Assembly (NCBI GenBank): GCA_028571685.1
Contig: CM053140.1
Span: 60,518,201-60,582,200 of the forward strand
Source: Heterohyrax brucei
Taxonomy: Eukaryota; Chordata; Mammalia; Hyracoidea; Procaviidae
Length of the DNA stretch: 64,000 bases
Reading direction: 5' to 3'
Position 1 is the stretch's first letter, and the number at the start of each line of letters is the position of its first letter. The position numbers and the translations under genes were made by a program. Below are positions 43,275 through 53,154 of the stretch, one piece after another. The notes beneath the pieces are model-generated. The model searched no databases and was not told the DNA's origin. It worked only from the letters and a program-made list of their open reading frames with translations.

Positions 43275-43394
43275 GACCTGTATAGCTGTGTTGTTGTTGT
43301 TAAGTGCCATCAAGTCAGTTCCACTCATAGCGACGACCTGTATAGCTGTGTTGTTGTTGTTAAGTGCCATCAAGTCAGTTCCACTCATAGCGAC
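43275..43394 (+). repeat. Perfect 60-bp tandem duplication
   Basis: 43275-43334 and 43335-43394 are identical. Each holds 14-16 bp of LTR sequence (GACCTGTATAGCTGTG) followed by 44 bp of reversed RTE 3' end (TTGTTGTTGTTAAGTGCC onward). The unit therefore straddles the LTR/RTE junction. Confidence 0.95.
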
Positions 43395-43445
43395 CCTATG
43401 AACAACAGAATGAAACACTGTCTGGTCTTGCCCCATGGCCACAAT
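43289..43445 (-). mobile_element. RTE 3'-end fragment within LTR, partly duplicated
   Basis: Reverse RTE tail with GTCAGTTCCACTCATAGCGA, GAACAACAGAATGAAACACT and GCCACAATCATTTTCATTC. The LTR resumes with AGGGGCTGGCAACCCCAAG. Confidence 0.8.
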
Positions 43446-43837
43446 CATTTTCATTCTATAGGGGCTGGCAACCCCAAGATTATCAAGTCAGACAGCCAGG
43501 CTCTGGCTCACAGGCTGAGAAGACCAACGAATCCAAGATCACCAGGGAAGATGGCAGGTAAGCCACTAGCTCAAGTCTTAAGAACCAGAGATCAGACAAA
43601 CAGGAACCAGCTGCAGGACCCAGAGCTGACAAAAACCTACAAGCTTTGCTAGAAAGTCCACTGATATTGGATGCAGGACATACCCCCAAGGAAATTCCCT
43701 TTCAATTAACAGGTCACCCACAGCAGATCTTATCACAGAAGTAGTCACATCATCATAACACTGCTAAACTACCTCATAACTGCCACACTACTGAGAGTCA
43801 TAGCCCAGCAAGGTTGGCACACAGCCTCAATGATCAC

Positions 43838-44690
43838 AGTGTCTTTGAGTCACTTCTGACTCATAGCAACTGTATGTACAACAGAATGAACACTACCCCA
43901 TCCTACACCAGCCTCACAGTCATGGCTGTGTGTGAGACCACTGTTGCAGCCACTTGTTCAGTCCATCTCAGTGAGGGTCTTTGTCTTTCTTGCTGACCCT
44001 CTGCTTTCCTGAACACGATGGCCTTCTCTAGAGACACTTCCGTCCCGATAACTTGTCCAAAGTATATGAGACAAAGTCACACCTTTCTACCCTCCAAGGA
44101 GAACTCTGGCTGTACTTTTTCCAAAGCAAATTGGTTCATTCTTCTAGAAATCCATGGTATATTCTATATGCTTTCCCAACATCATAATTCAAATACATTA
44201 ATTCTTCTTCTTCCTTATTCATTGCCCAACTTTCACACACATACATGGTAATTGAAAGTACCATGGCTTAGATCAGTCACCCCTTAGCTATCAAAGTGAT
44301 GTCCTTGTTTTTTAGCACTTTAAAGAGATGTTTGGCAGCAGATTTGGCCAATACAAGACATACATTATTTGATTTCTTGACTGCTGCTTCCATGAACTTT
44401 GTTTGTGGGTTCAAGTAAAATGAAATCCTTGACAGCTTCAATACTCTCCATTTATCATAATATTGTTTATTGGCCCAGTTGTGAGAGTTTTTGTTTTCTT
44501 TATGTTGAGATGTAATTTATACTGCAGCTGTAGTTACTACTCTTCATCAGTAAGTGCTTCAAGTCCTTTGTGCTTTCAGCAAGCAAGTTTGTGTCTTCTG
44601 CATAAAGCAGGTTGTTAGTTTTTTTCCAAACTGATCTACTGTTCTTCTTTACATAGTCCAGTTTCTCAGATCGTTTGTTCAGCATACATA
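43838..44690 (-). mobile_element. RTE 3' part, reverse
   Basis: Runs from the RTE tail (CTTCTGACTCATAGCAACTG) through the C-terminal region to the RT palm (CAGCAAGCAAGTTTGTGTCT corresponds to the YADD neighbourhood). It ends near 44690, where a forward RTE 5' leader begins. Confidence 0.87.
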
Positions 44691-45205
44691 TTCAGCCCCC
44701 CAAGAGACTGGCAGTTTGTAATTCTCTGGGAGCTTGTGTGCTTTCATGATGCTGGAAGCTGTATCATCAGTATTCAGATACCAGCAGGGTCATCCACGGC
44801 AGAGAGGCCTCAGCTGAGCTTCCAGACTAAGATGAACTGGAAAGAAGGACCTGGTGGTCTACTTATGAAATGAACTAACCAGTGAAAACCTTGCAGATAG
44901 CAGCAAAACATTATCTGTTAAAACACTAGAAGATAAGCCCCTCAGGTTGGAAGTCACTCAAAACACAACTGGAGAAGAATAGCCTCCCAGCTGAGATGAC
45001 TTCAAAGAGATGGATGGAGTCAAGCTTCCAGGACCTTTATTTGTTGATGTGGTTTGACCCAAAATGAGAACAAACAGCTGCAAACATCCATTAATAGTTG
45101 CAACATGGAATGCAAGAAGTATGAATCTAAGAAGATTGGGAATCTTCAAAAATGAAATACATAAACCTCAATGTCCTAGGCACTAGTGAGCTGAGGTGAC
45201 AACAG
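44691..45205 (+). mobile_element. RTE 5' leader and start of endonuclease, forward
   Basis: GAGCTTGTGTGCTTTCATGA, TTCCAGACTAAGATGAACTG, AACCAGTGAAAACCTTGCAG, then ACAGCTGCAAACATCCATTA and GGCACTAGTGAGCTGAGGTG. This is the complete 5' leader followed by the beginning of the endonuclease ORF. It abuts the reverse RTE at 43838-44690 head-on, so the two may be one insertion with an inverted 5' part. Confidence 0.85.
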
Positions 45206-45234
45206 CAAACACGTAGCCTTGGACATTGCACCGA

Positions 45235-45772
45235 GAGCCACCATTCATTCACCAGTTACCCTGTGCCAGGAACAGTCTCTACGTCAGCCTCACACATTTC
45301 ACCTTCACCTAGCTTCACCATCACTCTGTGCACCTATGATACCCAGTTGAGGAAACTGAGGCCTGGAGAGGCAACATCAGCTGCTCAAGATCACATGGCC
45401 ATGAGTAGGCCTCAAGATCAGCAAACCTGAGTTTGTGTCCAAGCGTGGTCATTCCCAGCTGCGTAACCTCAGCAAATCTTTCACCTCTGTGGTTCAGTTT
45501 CCGCATCAGTAAAGTGAAGATGGTGATGATACCCTCTTGACAGAGCTGTTGAGAGCAGTCAGATGGTGTGGGTGACTGACACAGGGTAACTAATAGTAAA
45601 AGTAACGTACTCTCCTGTGGTTCTTACTGAATTGAGTCCACACGATAACCCTTAAATAGAACATGCTATTATCCCAGTTTGCAGATAAGGAAACTGATGC
45701 TCAGAGAGGCCCAGTAATCAAGTCATTTGCCCAAAGTCACACACCAAATGTGAATAACACAGCCATGATTCT
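45235..45772. repeat. Cluster of three MIR SINEs in alternating orientation
   Basis: 45240-45440 is reverse (TGTGCCAGGAACAGTCTC, GAGGAAACTGAGGCCTGGAG). 45441-45565 is forward (TGCGTAACCTCAGC, GTTCAGTTTCCGCATCAGTA). 45595-45772 is reverse (GATAAGGAAACTGATGCTCA, GCCCAAAGTCACACACCA). Confidence 0.75.
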
Positions 45773-46621
45773 GCCTTGTTTTTGTGTTGCTTTCAATTAC
45801 AAGGATTTTTCTATTCTACTTTTTTAAAAATTTTTCTCTCATTATTTCTACTTGGCTCATTTCCTGTCATCCACTTATATTGGTCAAGCTTTGTTTATTT
45901 TATTTTATTTTTCCTCACCTACTGATTTGGAGATTTCATGTTCTAGTCTCTTCTTTAATTGATTAGCCTTAAAAATTATAATAAGCACACTTACTACAGT
46001 CTAAAGTAAATCAATATCTCTCCTCCCCATCTGAACAACATGAAGGACTTTAGAATCTTAGCTCCAATCACCCATCTTGGTGCTGTATGATCCAGACTTA
46101 TATTTCCACCTTACTTTACATGCCCCGGTTAGTTAGCATCAGTGTTGCTGCTGGCACTCTGCTTGTTCCCTACAGCCGGCACTGAACTTACCTATTTCCC
46201 TACTCACTGTTGTTAGACCTCTGCCCGTCTTTCTGGCTTCATCGTTCTTTCCCCAAAGTGATTTTTTTTTTTAATTAGTTCTTTTAGCATGAAACTTTGC
46301 ATGTTTCTTTGCCTGAAATTATCCTTTTCTCACTCAACTTGGAATGATCACTTAGCTGGGGCTAGAATTCTACTTTGCTTGTTTCTTCTGACATTCAAAA
46401 CAGGACTCCTGACCTTCCCTTCCATTAGCATACAAGGCCTGACAATTAAGTTCATGAGCTTGCTACTGTGCACGTAACACTGGAAGCACTGTACAAACAG
46501 CTCAGTAAGGTTTCACAGCCTTGGTATATCAGTGTCTCAAAGCCATGTTTGTGTCAATGGGTGGTGATATCTTGCTGAGTGGCGTTCATTATTGTTGGTG
46601 TTTTCATGTGGAGTCACAAGA

Positions 46622-46876
46622 ATGTCGGAATTTGAATTAGAACAACAAACACACATTAAATTTCTTATTAAACTTGGCAAGACTAGAAATGAAATCAGGG
46701 ACATGTTGGTCCAGGTTTATGGGGATAATTCCACGAAGAAAATGATAGTGCACAAATGGATTAAACATTTTTCTGAGGGGAGAGAATGCACCTCTGATGA
46801 AGAAAGGTCAGGGAGGCCAATAACAAGCATAACTGACGAAAACGTTGCAAAAACTTGTACCAGCTGGACAAATGGT
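46622..46876 (+). pseudogene. Mariner transposase N-terminal (DNA-binding) remnant
   Basis: Starts at MSEFELEQQTHIKFLIKLGK, a mariner helix-turn-helix N-terminus, and includes DERSGRP-like EERSGRPITS, the linker typical of mariner transposases. It stops about 85 codons in. Together with the C-terminal piece at 46960-47219 it represents one transposase gene without its first catalytic Asp block. The start is chosen at the Met preceding SEFELEQ because upstream codons lack homology. Confidence 0.88.
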
Positions 46877-46959
46877 TAACTAAGTTTACTACTTCAGAGT
46901 GCTGAAAAGGCTGAATGAAAAAGTTAGATGAAGACAACCTGAACTTTTTGCCAACAACT

Positions 46960-47219
46960 CCTGGCTCTTGCATCACAACAATGCACCAGCTCACACAACA
47001 CAGTCTGTGAGGGAGCTTTTAGCCAGTAAACAAATAACTGTATTGGAACACTCTCCCTACTTACCTGATCTGACCCCCAATGACTTTTTTCTTTACCCAG
47101 AGATAAAGGAAATATTGAAAGGAAGACATTTGGATGACATTCAGGACATCAGGGATAATATGATGGTAGTTCTGATGGCTATTCCAGAAACAGAGTTCCA
47201 AGATTGCTTTGAAGGATAG
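46960..47219 (+). pseudogene. Mariner transposase C-terminal catalytic remnant
   Basis: The HHNNAPAHT block corresponds to the mariner H-D-N-A-P-A-H motif, with the catalytic Asp changed to Asn. SPYLPDLTPNDFFLYP is the third-Asp block, here with the Asp of PND in place. GRHLDD follows. The D,D34D triad is therefore incomplete: the first Asp is deleted and the second replaced. Confidence 0.88.
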
Positions 47220-48060
47220 ACTAGGCACTGGCATCAGTCCATAACTTCTCAAGGGGAGTACTGCGAAGCTGACATAGTGATATTCTGGAATGAGGTATGT
47301 ATCACTTTTTCTGGGATGAGTTTGCGAGCTTAACTGTCAGTCCTGTAGTTGTGGAGGCTCTGCTGCCTGTTTGTTACTCCTGAGTAAGGAATCTATTTTT
47401 TCTGGCTGCTTTTAAGACTTTGCGTTGGTGTTCTGCATTTTTACTATAGTGTTTTCCTGTATGTGGTTTTAATTTCATGTACCCTGCTTGGGATTCATTG
47501 TACTTGATATGTTTCTTAAATTGCGGAAAACTCGCAGTCTTTTCTGATTTGAGTATCGCTTCTCTCTCACGCTCCAGTCTTGTGTTTTGTACAATTTCAT
47601 TCTCTCCTTCATATCTCCGAGTCTTTCTCTCATAACCTCCTTGTTAGTGTTTGTCAGTGCTACATTGAGGGTACTTCACTCTCATCCATACTCCAGATCA
47701 CCTATTCTCTCTCTAACTCTGCCTTAATACAATCACTGAGTATTTCACTATTTAAATGATTATAGATTTCCTTTCTAGAGATTTCTTTCCTTACTTGCCT
47801 GTTCCTTTTCATAATGTCATGACCTATTCTTATAGTTTTGTTTTACTTTTATGTCTCTAATTATTTTAAACAATGATTTTATTATTTCTATCAGAATCAC
47901 TTTATTTGAAACTTTTTAGGTTCCCATGTCCTTGTTTTTTTCCTCCTGCCTCTCCTAATTTTTTGTATGGTAAACTGTATCCTTAATTGTTTTATAATTT
48001 TGGATTTTAAGCTCCTTGAGGGGTAGTGGCTTTGTAGAGGAAATTCTATGCAGTTCAAGT

Positions 48061-48361
48061 GGACGGTATGTCCTTCCTGAACTACTTTGCATTGCCTTCT
48101 GCCACATGTCTCAAAGGTATCACTTGCCTGGAATCAACTACGGTGAAACCTGTTAGAGCTGGAGCTCTATACAACTGTCTTGTTTGTCCAGGAATGAAAA
48201 GTTTTCTGCCTTTGACAGGGTACAGTCTTGTCTCTCTTTCTGTCATTCTCTGTAAGTGGAGTTCTCCTTCTCTGGCCAGTTTTGCTTAACTCAGCTTCCA
48301 GCTTTTGCAGGTTTTGCTGTATACGTTAATTCCTTGAATTGGGTTCTCAGGCCTACTTGAA
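48061..48361. other. Unassigned, T-rich, possibly continuing the old L1M
   Basis: No gene. The composition resembles the preceding L1M region, but I see no diagnostic block. Confidence 0.3.
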
Positions 48362-48540
48362 AAAAAAAAAAGCAAAGCCCTTTTGCTGTCAGGTTGATTC
48401 CAACTTAAAGTAACCCTATAGGACAGAGTAGAATTGCTCCATAGGGTTTCTAAGGCACAGTGGGTAGATTTGACACTGCCAATCTTTAGGTTACCAGCTG
48501 AGTTTTTAACCACTGTACTACCAAGGCTCCAATTCAGAAC
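48362..48540 (-). mobile_element. AfroSINE, reverse, nearly complete
   Basis: AAAAAGCAAAGCCCTTTTGC tail, TATAGGACAGAGTAGAATTG, CTCCATAGGGTTTCTAAGG and a reversed head ending in CACTGTACTACCAAGGCTCC. Confidence 0.85.
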
Positions 48541-48732
48541 AGGAAAAAAAAAAATTTTTAATTCATAACCACAGACCCGCACTTTGCTTAGGTTTATGGG
48601 TTTGTGGTGGGGTGGGCTGCCAAACAGCAGAGGGTTTGGTCTGGTTATTGTTGTCTCCCAGAATCCAGGCAGAGACTGGCGAGCTGACCTGTTGTTTCCC
48701 AGCTTCTGTGAGTAGACACATTTTTCCTAAAA

Positions 48733-48775
48733 CAAAAAAAGAGAGAGAGAAAGAAGAAGAAAGAAAGAAAGAACG
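48733..48775 (+). repeat. GA/GAAA-rich simple repeat
   Basis: AAAGAGAGAGAGAAAGAAG followed by AAAGAAAGAAAGAA. A purine-only tract of about 42 bp. Confidence 0.85.
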
Positions 48776-48967
48776 CTATCTTTTGAAAGTCCCAGCCTTA
48801 CGTCAGCACCTGATATCTAACTCCTTGCAGCGCACCCAAGGCTTCATCTCCTGTCCGTGGGAGGGCGTAAGATCCAAACCCTAGAGTAATCGAAGTTGTC
48901 CGTCATTTCACCAGCTGGGAAGTGCTTTCCAGGCAGCATGCATGGCCTGGGCAAATCGTAAAAGAAA

Positions 48968-49012
48968 AACACTACCTTCATGTTGGGTCCAACTCATAGT
49001 GACCCTAGAGGT
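48968..49012 (-). mobile_element. AfroSINE/RTE core micro-fragment
   Basis: TTCATGTTGGGTCCAACTCA and AGTGACCCTAGAGGTC keep only the 3' core. Confidence 0.55.
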
Positions 49013-49335
49013 CAAATCCTAGAGATGTTAAAAAAAGAGTGTGCAGCGTTCTGGAAGTCATAAGTGCTGATGTGCAGTTAGTATGAGGACAAGATGAGGG
49101 AGCATGTAAGTCCCGGGCCACCTAAGGAGAACTAGGAAAGGAAAATAAATAGGTCATAATTGGCCAACTCTGTGCAAAGGTCAGACAAATAGGCTTTTGG
49201 TCACAACAGCCAGCAGAAGACGGATGTCTATCCTCAGAGGACTCTGACCTTCAAGGCCTGGGACTCAGTTCCTCTCTTCACACTCAACATCGTGGTATTC
49301 CTTTCAGGTCCCCCTCATAAATAGATGCTGGAGAT

Positions 49336-49525
49336 CTGGAGTGGGGAGGCACAGCTGGAGTGGGGAGGCACAGCTGGGGTGGGGAGGCACAGCTGGGGTG
49401 GGGAGGCACAGCTGTGGTGGGGAGGCACAGCTGGGGTGGGGAGGCACAGCTGGGGTGGGGAGGCACAGCTGGGGTGGGGAGGCACAGCTGGGGTGGGGAG
49501 GCACAGCTGGGGTGGGGAGGCACAG
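49336..49525 (+). repeat. G-rich minisatellite, ten copies of 19 bp
   Basis: The unit CTGGGGTGGGGAGGCACAG is repeated exactly ten times in 190 bp. Units 1 and 2 carry CTGGAG, and one carries CTGTGG. Because 19 is not a multiple of three, each phase is open across the array, which creates several long overlapping frames (49284-49764) that are artefacts. Each unit offers two or three G-runs, so the forward strand could form G-quadruplexes. Confidence 0.97.
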
Positions 49526-49644
49526 AGACGATCAAAGGGCAGAGCCAACTGGTCCATGGGTTGGAGGAAAGAAGGTTGCCCAGTAATATCAGTATTGGTG
49601 ATATTTTTATTTTCTTATCAATACTAATTAGAAAGTCAAGACAA

Positions 49645-49797
49645 ATCAAACCCAGTGCCGTAGAGTCAATTCCAGCTCATAGCAACCCTATAGAACGGAG
49701 TAGAGATGCCCATAGAGTTTCCAAGGATCATTTGGTGGATTCAAACTGCCAACCTTTTGGTTAGCAGCTGTAGCATTTAACCACTCTGCCACCAGGT
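49645..49797 (-). mobile_element. AfroSINE, reverse
   Basis: AATCAAACCCAGTGCCGTAG tail and core, then AACGGAGTAGAGATGCC, TTGGTTAGCAGCTGTAGCAT and CACTCTGCCACCAGG. Confidence 0.87.
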
Positions 49798-50222
49798 AAT
49801 AATCATCATAGTCCATGAAAGCTGGGCAATGAATAAGGAAGACAGAAGGAGAATTGACACCTTTAAATTGCGGTGTTGGAGAAGAATATTAAATATGCCA
49901 TGGACTGCCAAAAGAACAAACAGATCATCTTGGAAGAAGTACAACCAGAGTGCTGTTTAGAAGCAAGAATGGTGAGACTACTAAGTCTTACATACTTCAG
50001 AAGTTTTGTCAGGAGGGATCAACTTCTGGAAAAGGACATCGTGTTTGGTAAACTAGAGGGTAAGCAAAAAAAGAGGAAGACCCTTACAAAGATAGACTGA
50101 CACAGGCTGCCACCATGGGCTCAAGCACGACAATGGTCGTGACTGTGTGCAGGACCAGGCAGTGGTTGGTTCTGTTAGACATCAGGTTGCTACGAACCAG
50201 AACTGACTTAACAACACCTAAC
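49798..50222 (+). mobile_element. RTE 3'-end fragment, forward
   Basis: ATGAATAAGGAAGACAGAAG, CCATGGACTGCCAAAAGAAC, AAAAAGAGGAAGACCC and an intact tail region ending in GACTTAACAACACCTAACAA. It encodes the last third of the ORF. The frame 49873-50100 is broken. The AfroSINE lies immediately upstream. Confidence 0.87.
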
Positions 50223-50239
50223 AATGTAATAACGTAGCG

Positions 50240-50520
50240 GACACATATGGAAGGCTTACCGTGTGCCGGGCTTGGTTCTTTTTCTCCCTGCTTTTTATTG
50301 CCAATTTAACACTCTCCACGTGTACACTTTAGTGACAGCAGCTCCATTAACCATACTGAGCGGCCGTCACCAGTACACACGGCTCGGTTTTCCAGCCCCT
50401 ACGCTAAGTGCTTTCTGTGGATCAACTTATTTCATGCTCAGCCACCTCTTAGGGAGCACACTGCTATTAATACCATTTTATAGGTGAAGAAGCTGAAGAA
50501 CAGAGTAGTTAAATTTCTGA
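50240..50520 (-). repeat. MIR SINE split by a 115-bp insertion
   Basis: Reverse MIR pieces at 50240-50280 (GGCTTACCGTGTGCCGGGCT) and 50396-50520 (GCTAAGTGCTTTCTGTGG, ATACCATTTTATAGGTGAAG). The intervening 50281-50395 is foreign and unidentified. Confidence 0.6.
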
Positions 50521-52009
50521 AGAAATTTTCTGGGAGTAAGAGTAGCACAGACTTGTGAGGCAAGCAAGTCAGTGTTTATGTCTCCTGTGGGCCTCCACCA
50601 GCCTCAGTTTCTTCCTCCGTAAGATGAGAGCATCAAACATGGCACCTGCAGAGCCCTGAGAATGGCAGAGGCTTGACAGACAAAGTGTGCATCTCCTTCC
50701 CTGAGATGGAGTCAATGCCAAGCTCCTTGGACCACGGCCAGGCACATCAGGGACTGGGAGAAGCCTGAAGCGGCTATTGGTCCCTTAGTGAGATGGATTA
50801 GCCAGCTTACCTTCCTGGAGTTGTCCTAGGGTCTACAGGAGAAGGAGGGCCAGGACCCCATTCTGGTATCACTTCTGGGGCCCAACTGCACCTGGCAGGG
50901 ACTGGCAGACATGTAATGCCACCACTGAAACTGTTGATGGAAGAGCCAGGCTCCTGAAGATGAGTCTGCCTCCCAAGTGGATCTGTTTGATTACTTTTTA
51001 ATGAAAAGCAACTTTGCGTCCAAGCTGAAATTATATCATCAGCAGTTAATTATCACTTGTCAAACAATGTGTGCCCAGATTGTGGGTTTAATTTCCACAT
51101 AGGTTTATGCATTCCTTTCATCTGATGAGACCTCTCTAAGAAAGGGAGATTCATTGTCGAAGACAGTGCTTTGCTTTTTTTTTAAGCAGTTATTAAAATA
51201 AACAGCTTTCCTTGGTATCTGACTCAGGGCTCTTAGCAAGTAACAGAAAAACACTCAGTGTCATTTAGGCAAAAAAAAAAATAAGCAGAGAGTGGGGTTA
51301 GATTTCAGGCTCTGAGAATGTCTCATGGAACTCTGGATCACCTGGGCCTGGCCACACCCTGAACCTGGGGAAATAGAAAATATTTGGAAAGGAAGAAGGT
51401 GAAGGGGAGCGAGGCACAGAGTGGGGCCAGGCCAGGTGGAGGCTCGTTCCTCTCCCAAATGGGAAACCTGACGGTGAGAGATGCAGGGTGGGGTAGGTGG
51501 CCAAGGCAGGTTTGGGCACGTTGACTTGAGGAGATTCTGGGGGACATACAAAGGGCGGCTGGAGAAGAGGCCATTCTGGAAAATAAAATTATCTATAAAT
51601 TCAGGCCCTGCTTTACTCTCATCAGACCAGAGAAGCGCCTCCTGCTGGTACTGACCACTTTCCCCAGTGCACCTGCGTGAGCAATTCTTTGGGCTCATCA
51701 CAGAGTGGCTGACGTAGGTGAGATATGGAGACGGAGACGTGGGGTCCCTGAGGAGGGGTGATAAGGGGCTAGGGAGGAGGATGAGCCGGCGCGTGAGGTG
51801 AGTACGAGGGGCTTGGCTGTCAGAACTGCTCCCGGTCTCTGGAGCCTGTGCCTCCCAATCAGGATTCGGAATCAGAGAAGTGAATGCAAATTTAGCTCCA
51901 CTGAAATGCCATTGTCCTCCCTCAGCTTAGCGGGCAATGGAGCGGTGAGACAGTCACCTTTGTACGTTGCCTTTCTGGGACATCCTGAACAGTAACATCT
52001 GCATGAGAG
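50521..52009. other. Unique sequence, with MIR trace and a conserved-looking block
   Basis: 50595-50650 has a forward MIR trace (CAGCCTCAGTTTCTTCCTCC). 50985-51150 is AT-rich, repeat-free and rich in developmental-type words (TGATTACTTTTTAATG, GCAGTTAATTATCACTTG), so it could be a conserved non-coding element. 51260-51700 has overlapping reverse frames without domains. Confidence 0.35.
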
Positions 52010-52215
52010 TCGAGCCAGCCAGTGCTCAGGTCCTGGCGCTGCACCTGACTACCTCTGTGAGCTGCCTGATGCCCAGTAAATTCCTGAACCCAGCTACGCC
52101 TGCTTCCGTGAGCAACAAGTACGGATGTTAACAAAGCCCATTTCGCTAGGTTGCGGTGAGGGTTAAATGAGAGGCCATCTCATTTACAGCAGTGTGTTGC
52201 ATGTAGCACACAGTG
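52010..52215 (+). repeat. MIR-like SINE, degraded
   Basis: CTGAGCTGCCTGATGCCC-type middle and GCGGTGAGGGTTAAATGAG with GTAGCACACAGTGA at the end. Confidence 0.45.
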
Positions 52216-52479
52216 AAGCCAGAGCCATGGGATGTTCAGAGCAAGCAGAGACAGCTCTGCCCTGAGTTCCACCGAGTCATACCGGCAGCTGGCAGGAGAG
52301 TAGATGGAAGCAGGACCAGGGCAGAGGCAGTGCCAGTTAGGAGGCCACTGCGCTGGCCCAAGACCAATGGTGGTGGCATCAAAATCAGAGTTTGGAGAGG
52401 GTGAGAAGATAGTAGGTCTGTAGACATGTTAAGGATTATTCCATTAATAGATACTATGCATTATTAGTTTTTAAAACTT
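52216..52479. other. Unique sequence
   Basis: Nothing assignable. Confidence 0.35.
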
Positions 52480-52690
52480 CATACTATCTCACTGAGCATC
52501 TTCTTATAGGAGTCTATTCTAACAAAAATGAATTTAGACAAAGATTAAACCATGAAAATACTCATTGCAAGATTATTTGTGATAGTAAAAACTGAAACCA
52601 TAAAAATTTCATAGCTGAGAGATTAACTCAATAATTTATGATCCAGCCATAAGATGAACTGTTTCCAAGTAATACAAAGTGAAACGGAAT
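52480..52690 (+). mobile_element. Old L1M ORF2 3' fragment, forward
   Basis: CTCATTGCAAGATTATTTGT, GATAGTAAAAACTGAAACCA and TTATGATCCAGCCATAAGAT follow the L1 ORF2 C-terminal order. Confidence 0.6.
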
Positions 52691-52867
52691 ACACCCACTC
52701 CTCACTTATCGACAGGTCAGGTTCTGAAAATCAGAGCATTGTGCAGAAATCAATGTTGTACAAAAATGGAGAACTTCATTCTTTCTATCTTCAGACCATA
52801 CGTTTGTCTGATACTTTTTTTAATTTAGAAAATGTAATCACAGATATAATAACAGCTAAGATCACTA

Positions 52868-53154
52868 CTTGTCTGTCAGTTTGCCATACTGTGGTGGCTT
52901 GTTTGTGATGCTGAAAGCTATGCCACAGGTATTTCAAATGCCACTGAAGTCACTCCTGGTAGACAGGCTTCAATGGAGCTTCCAGACTAAAACAGACAAG
53001 GATGAAGGACACAGCAGTCTACTTCTGCAAAAACCAGCCAGTGAAAACCTTACGAACAGCAGCAGAACATCGTCAGGTTGTGTGCTAGAAAATGAACTGA
53101 AGTTGGAAGGCATTCGAAGTACAGCTAAGGAAGAGACGCTTCCTCAAAGCAGTG
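52868..53154 (+). mobile_element. RTE 5' leader, forward
   Basis: GTTTGCCATACTGTGGTGGC, ATGCTGAAAGCTATGCCAC, CCAGCCAGTGAAAACCTTAC and CGCTTCCTCAAAGCAGTGAG. It ends where the reverse full-length RTE begins. It may be the left part of the forward RTE that resumes at 56393. Confidence 0.82.

Larger units (their letters stand above)
43144..43836 (-). mobile_element. ERVL-class solo LTR (MLT2-like), reverse
   Basis: Starts TGTCTATTCTGGGTTCTTCA and contains GAGATTTATGTTAAGGAAAC, CAGCTGCAGGACCCAGAGC, CTGATATTGGATGCAGGACA and AGCCCAGCAAGGTTGGCACA. This is the reversed layout of an MLT2/ERVL-type LTR. An RTE end (43289-43445) is inserted in it. A forward 170-codon frame through it is coincidental. 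No viral genes are present. Confidence 0.65.
46433..47345 (+). mobile_element. Mariner (Tc1/mariner) DNA transposon, internally deleted
   Basis: 913 bp with imperfect inverted ends: left CAAGGCCTGACAATTAAGTT, right (reverse complement) CAGGACTGACAGTTAAGC. The element is flanked by the TA duplication that mariners make (46431-46432 and 47346-47347). Full mariners are about 1.3 kb, so about 400 bp is missing, matching the loss of the middle of the transposase. The original ends were kept, so it is a MITE-like deletion derivative or was deleted after insertion. Confidence 0.92.
45785..48060 (-). mobile_element. Old L1M 3' region, host of a mariner
   Basis: T-rich reverse L1M 3' UTR. CTGGCTGCTTTTAAGACTTT, CTGCTTGGGATTCATTGTAC, TATTTCACTATTTAAATG and TTTTGGATTTTAAGCTCCTTG follow the order of reversed L1M 3' UTRs. 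The mariner at 46433-47345 splits it. No coding sequence is expected in this part. Confidence 0.55.

Noticed and set aside
43140..43652. 170-codon forward frame with an internal peptide repeat
   Set aside because: It lies in a reversed ERVL LTR with an RTE fragment. The peptide repeat is only the 60-bp DNA duplication.
49336..49525. CRISPR-like regular array
   Set aside because: The units are contiguous, with no spacers, and the sequence is plainly mammalian. It is a minisatellite.
49284..49764. Several overlapping frames of 66-134 codons with repeated peptides
   Set aside because: They arise from the 19-bp minisatellite. A period not divisible by three opens all phases.
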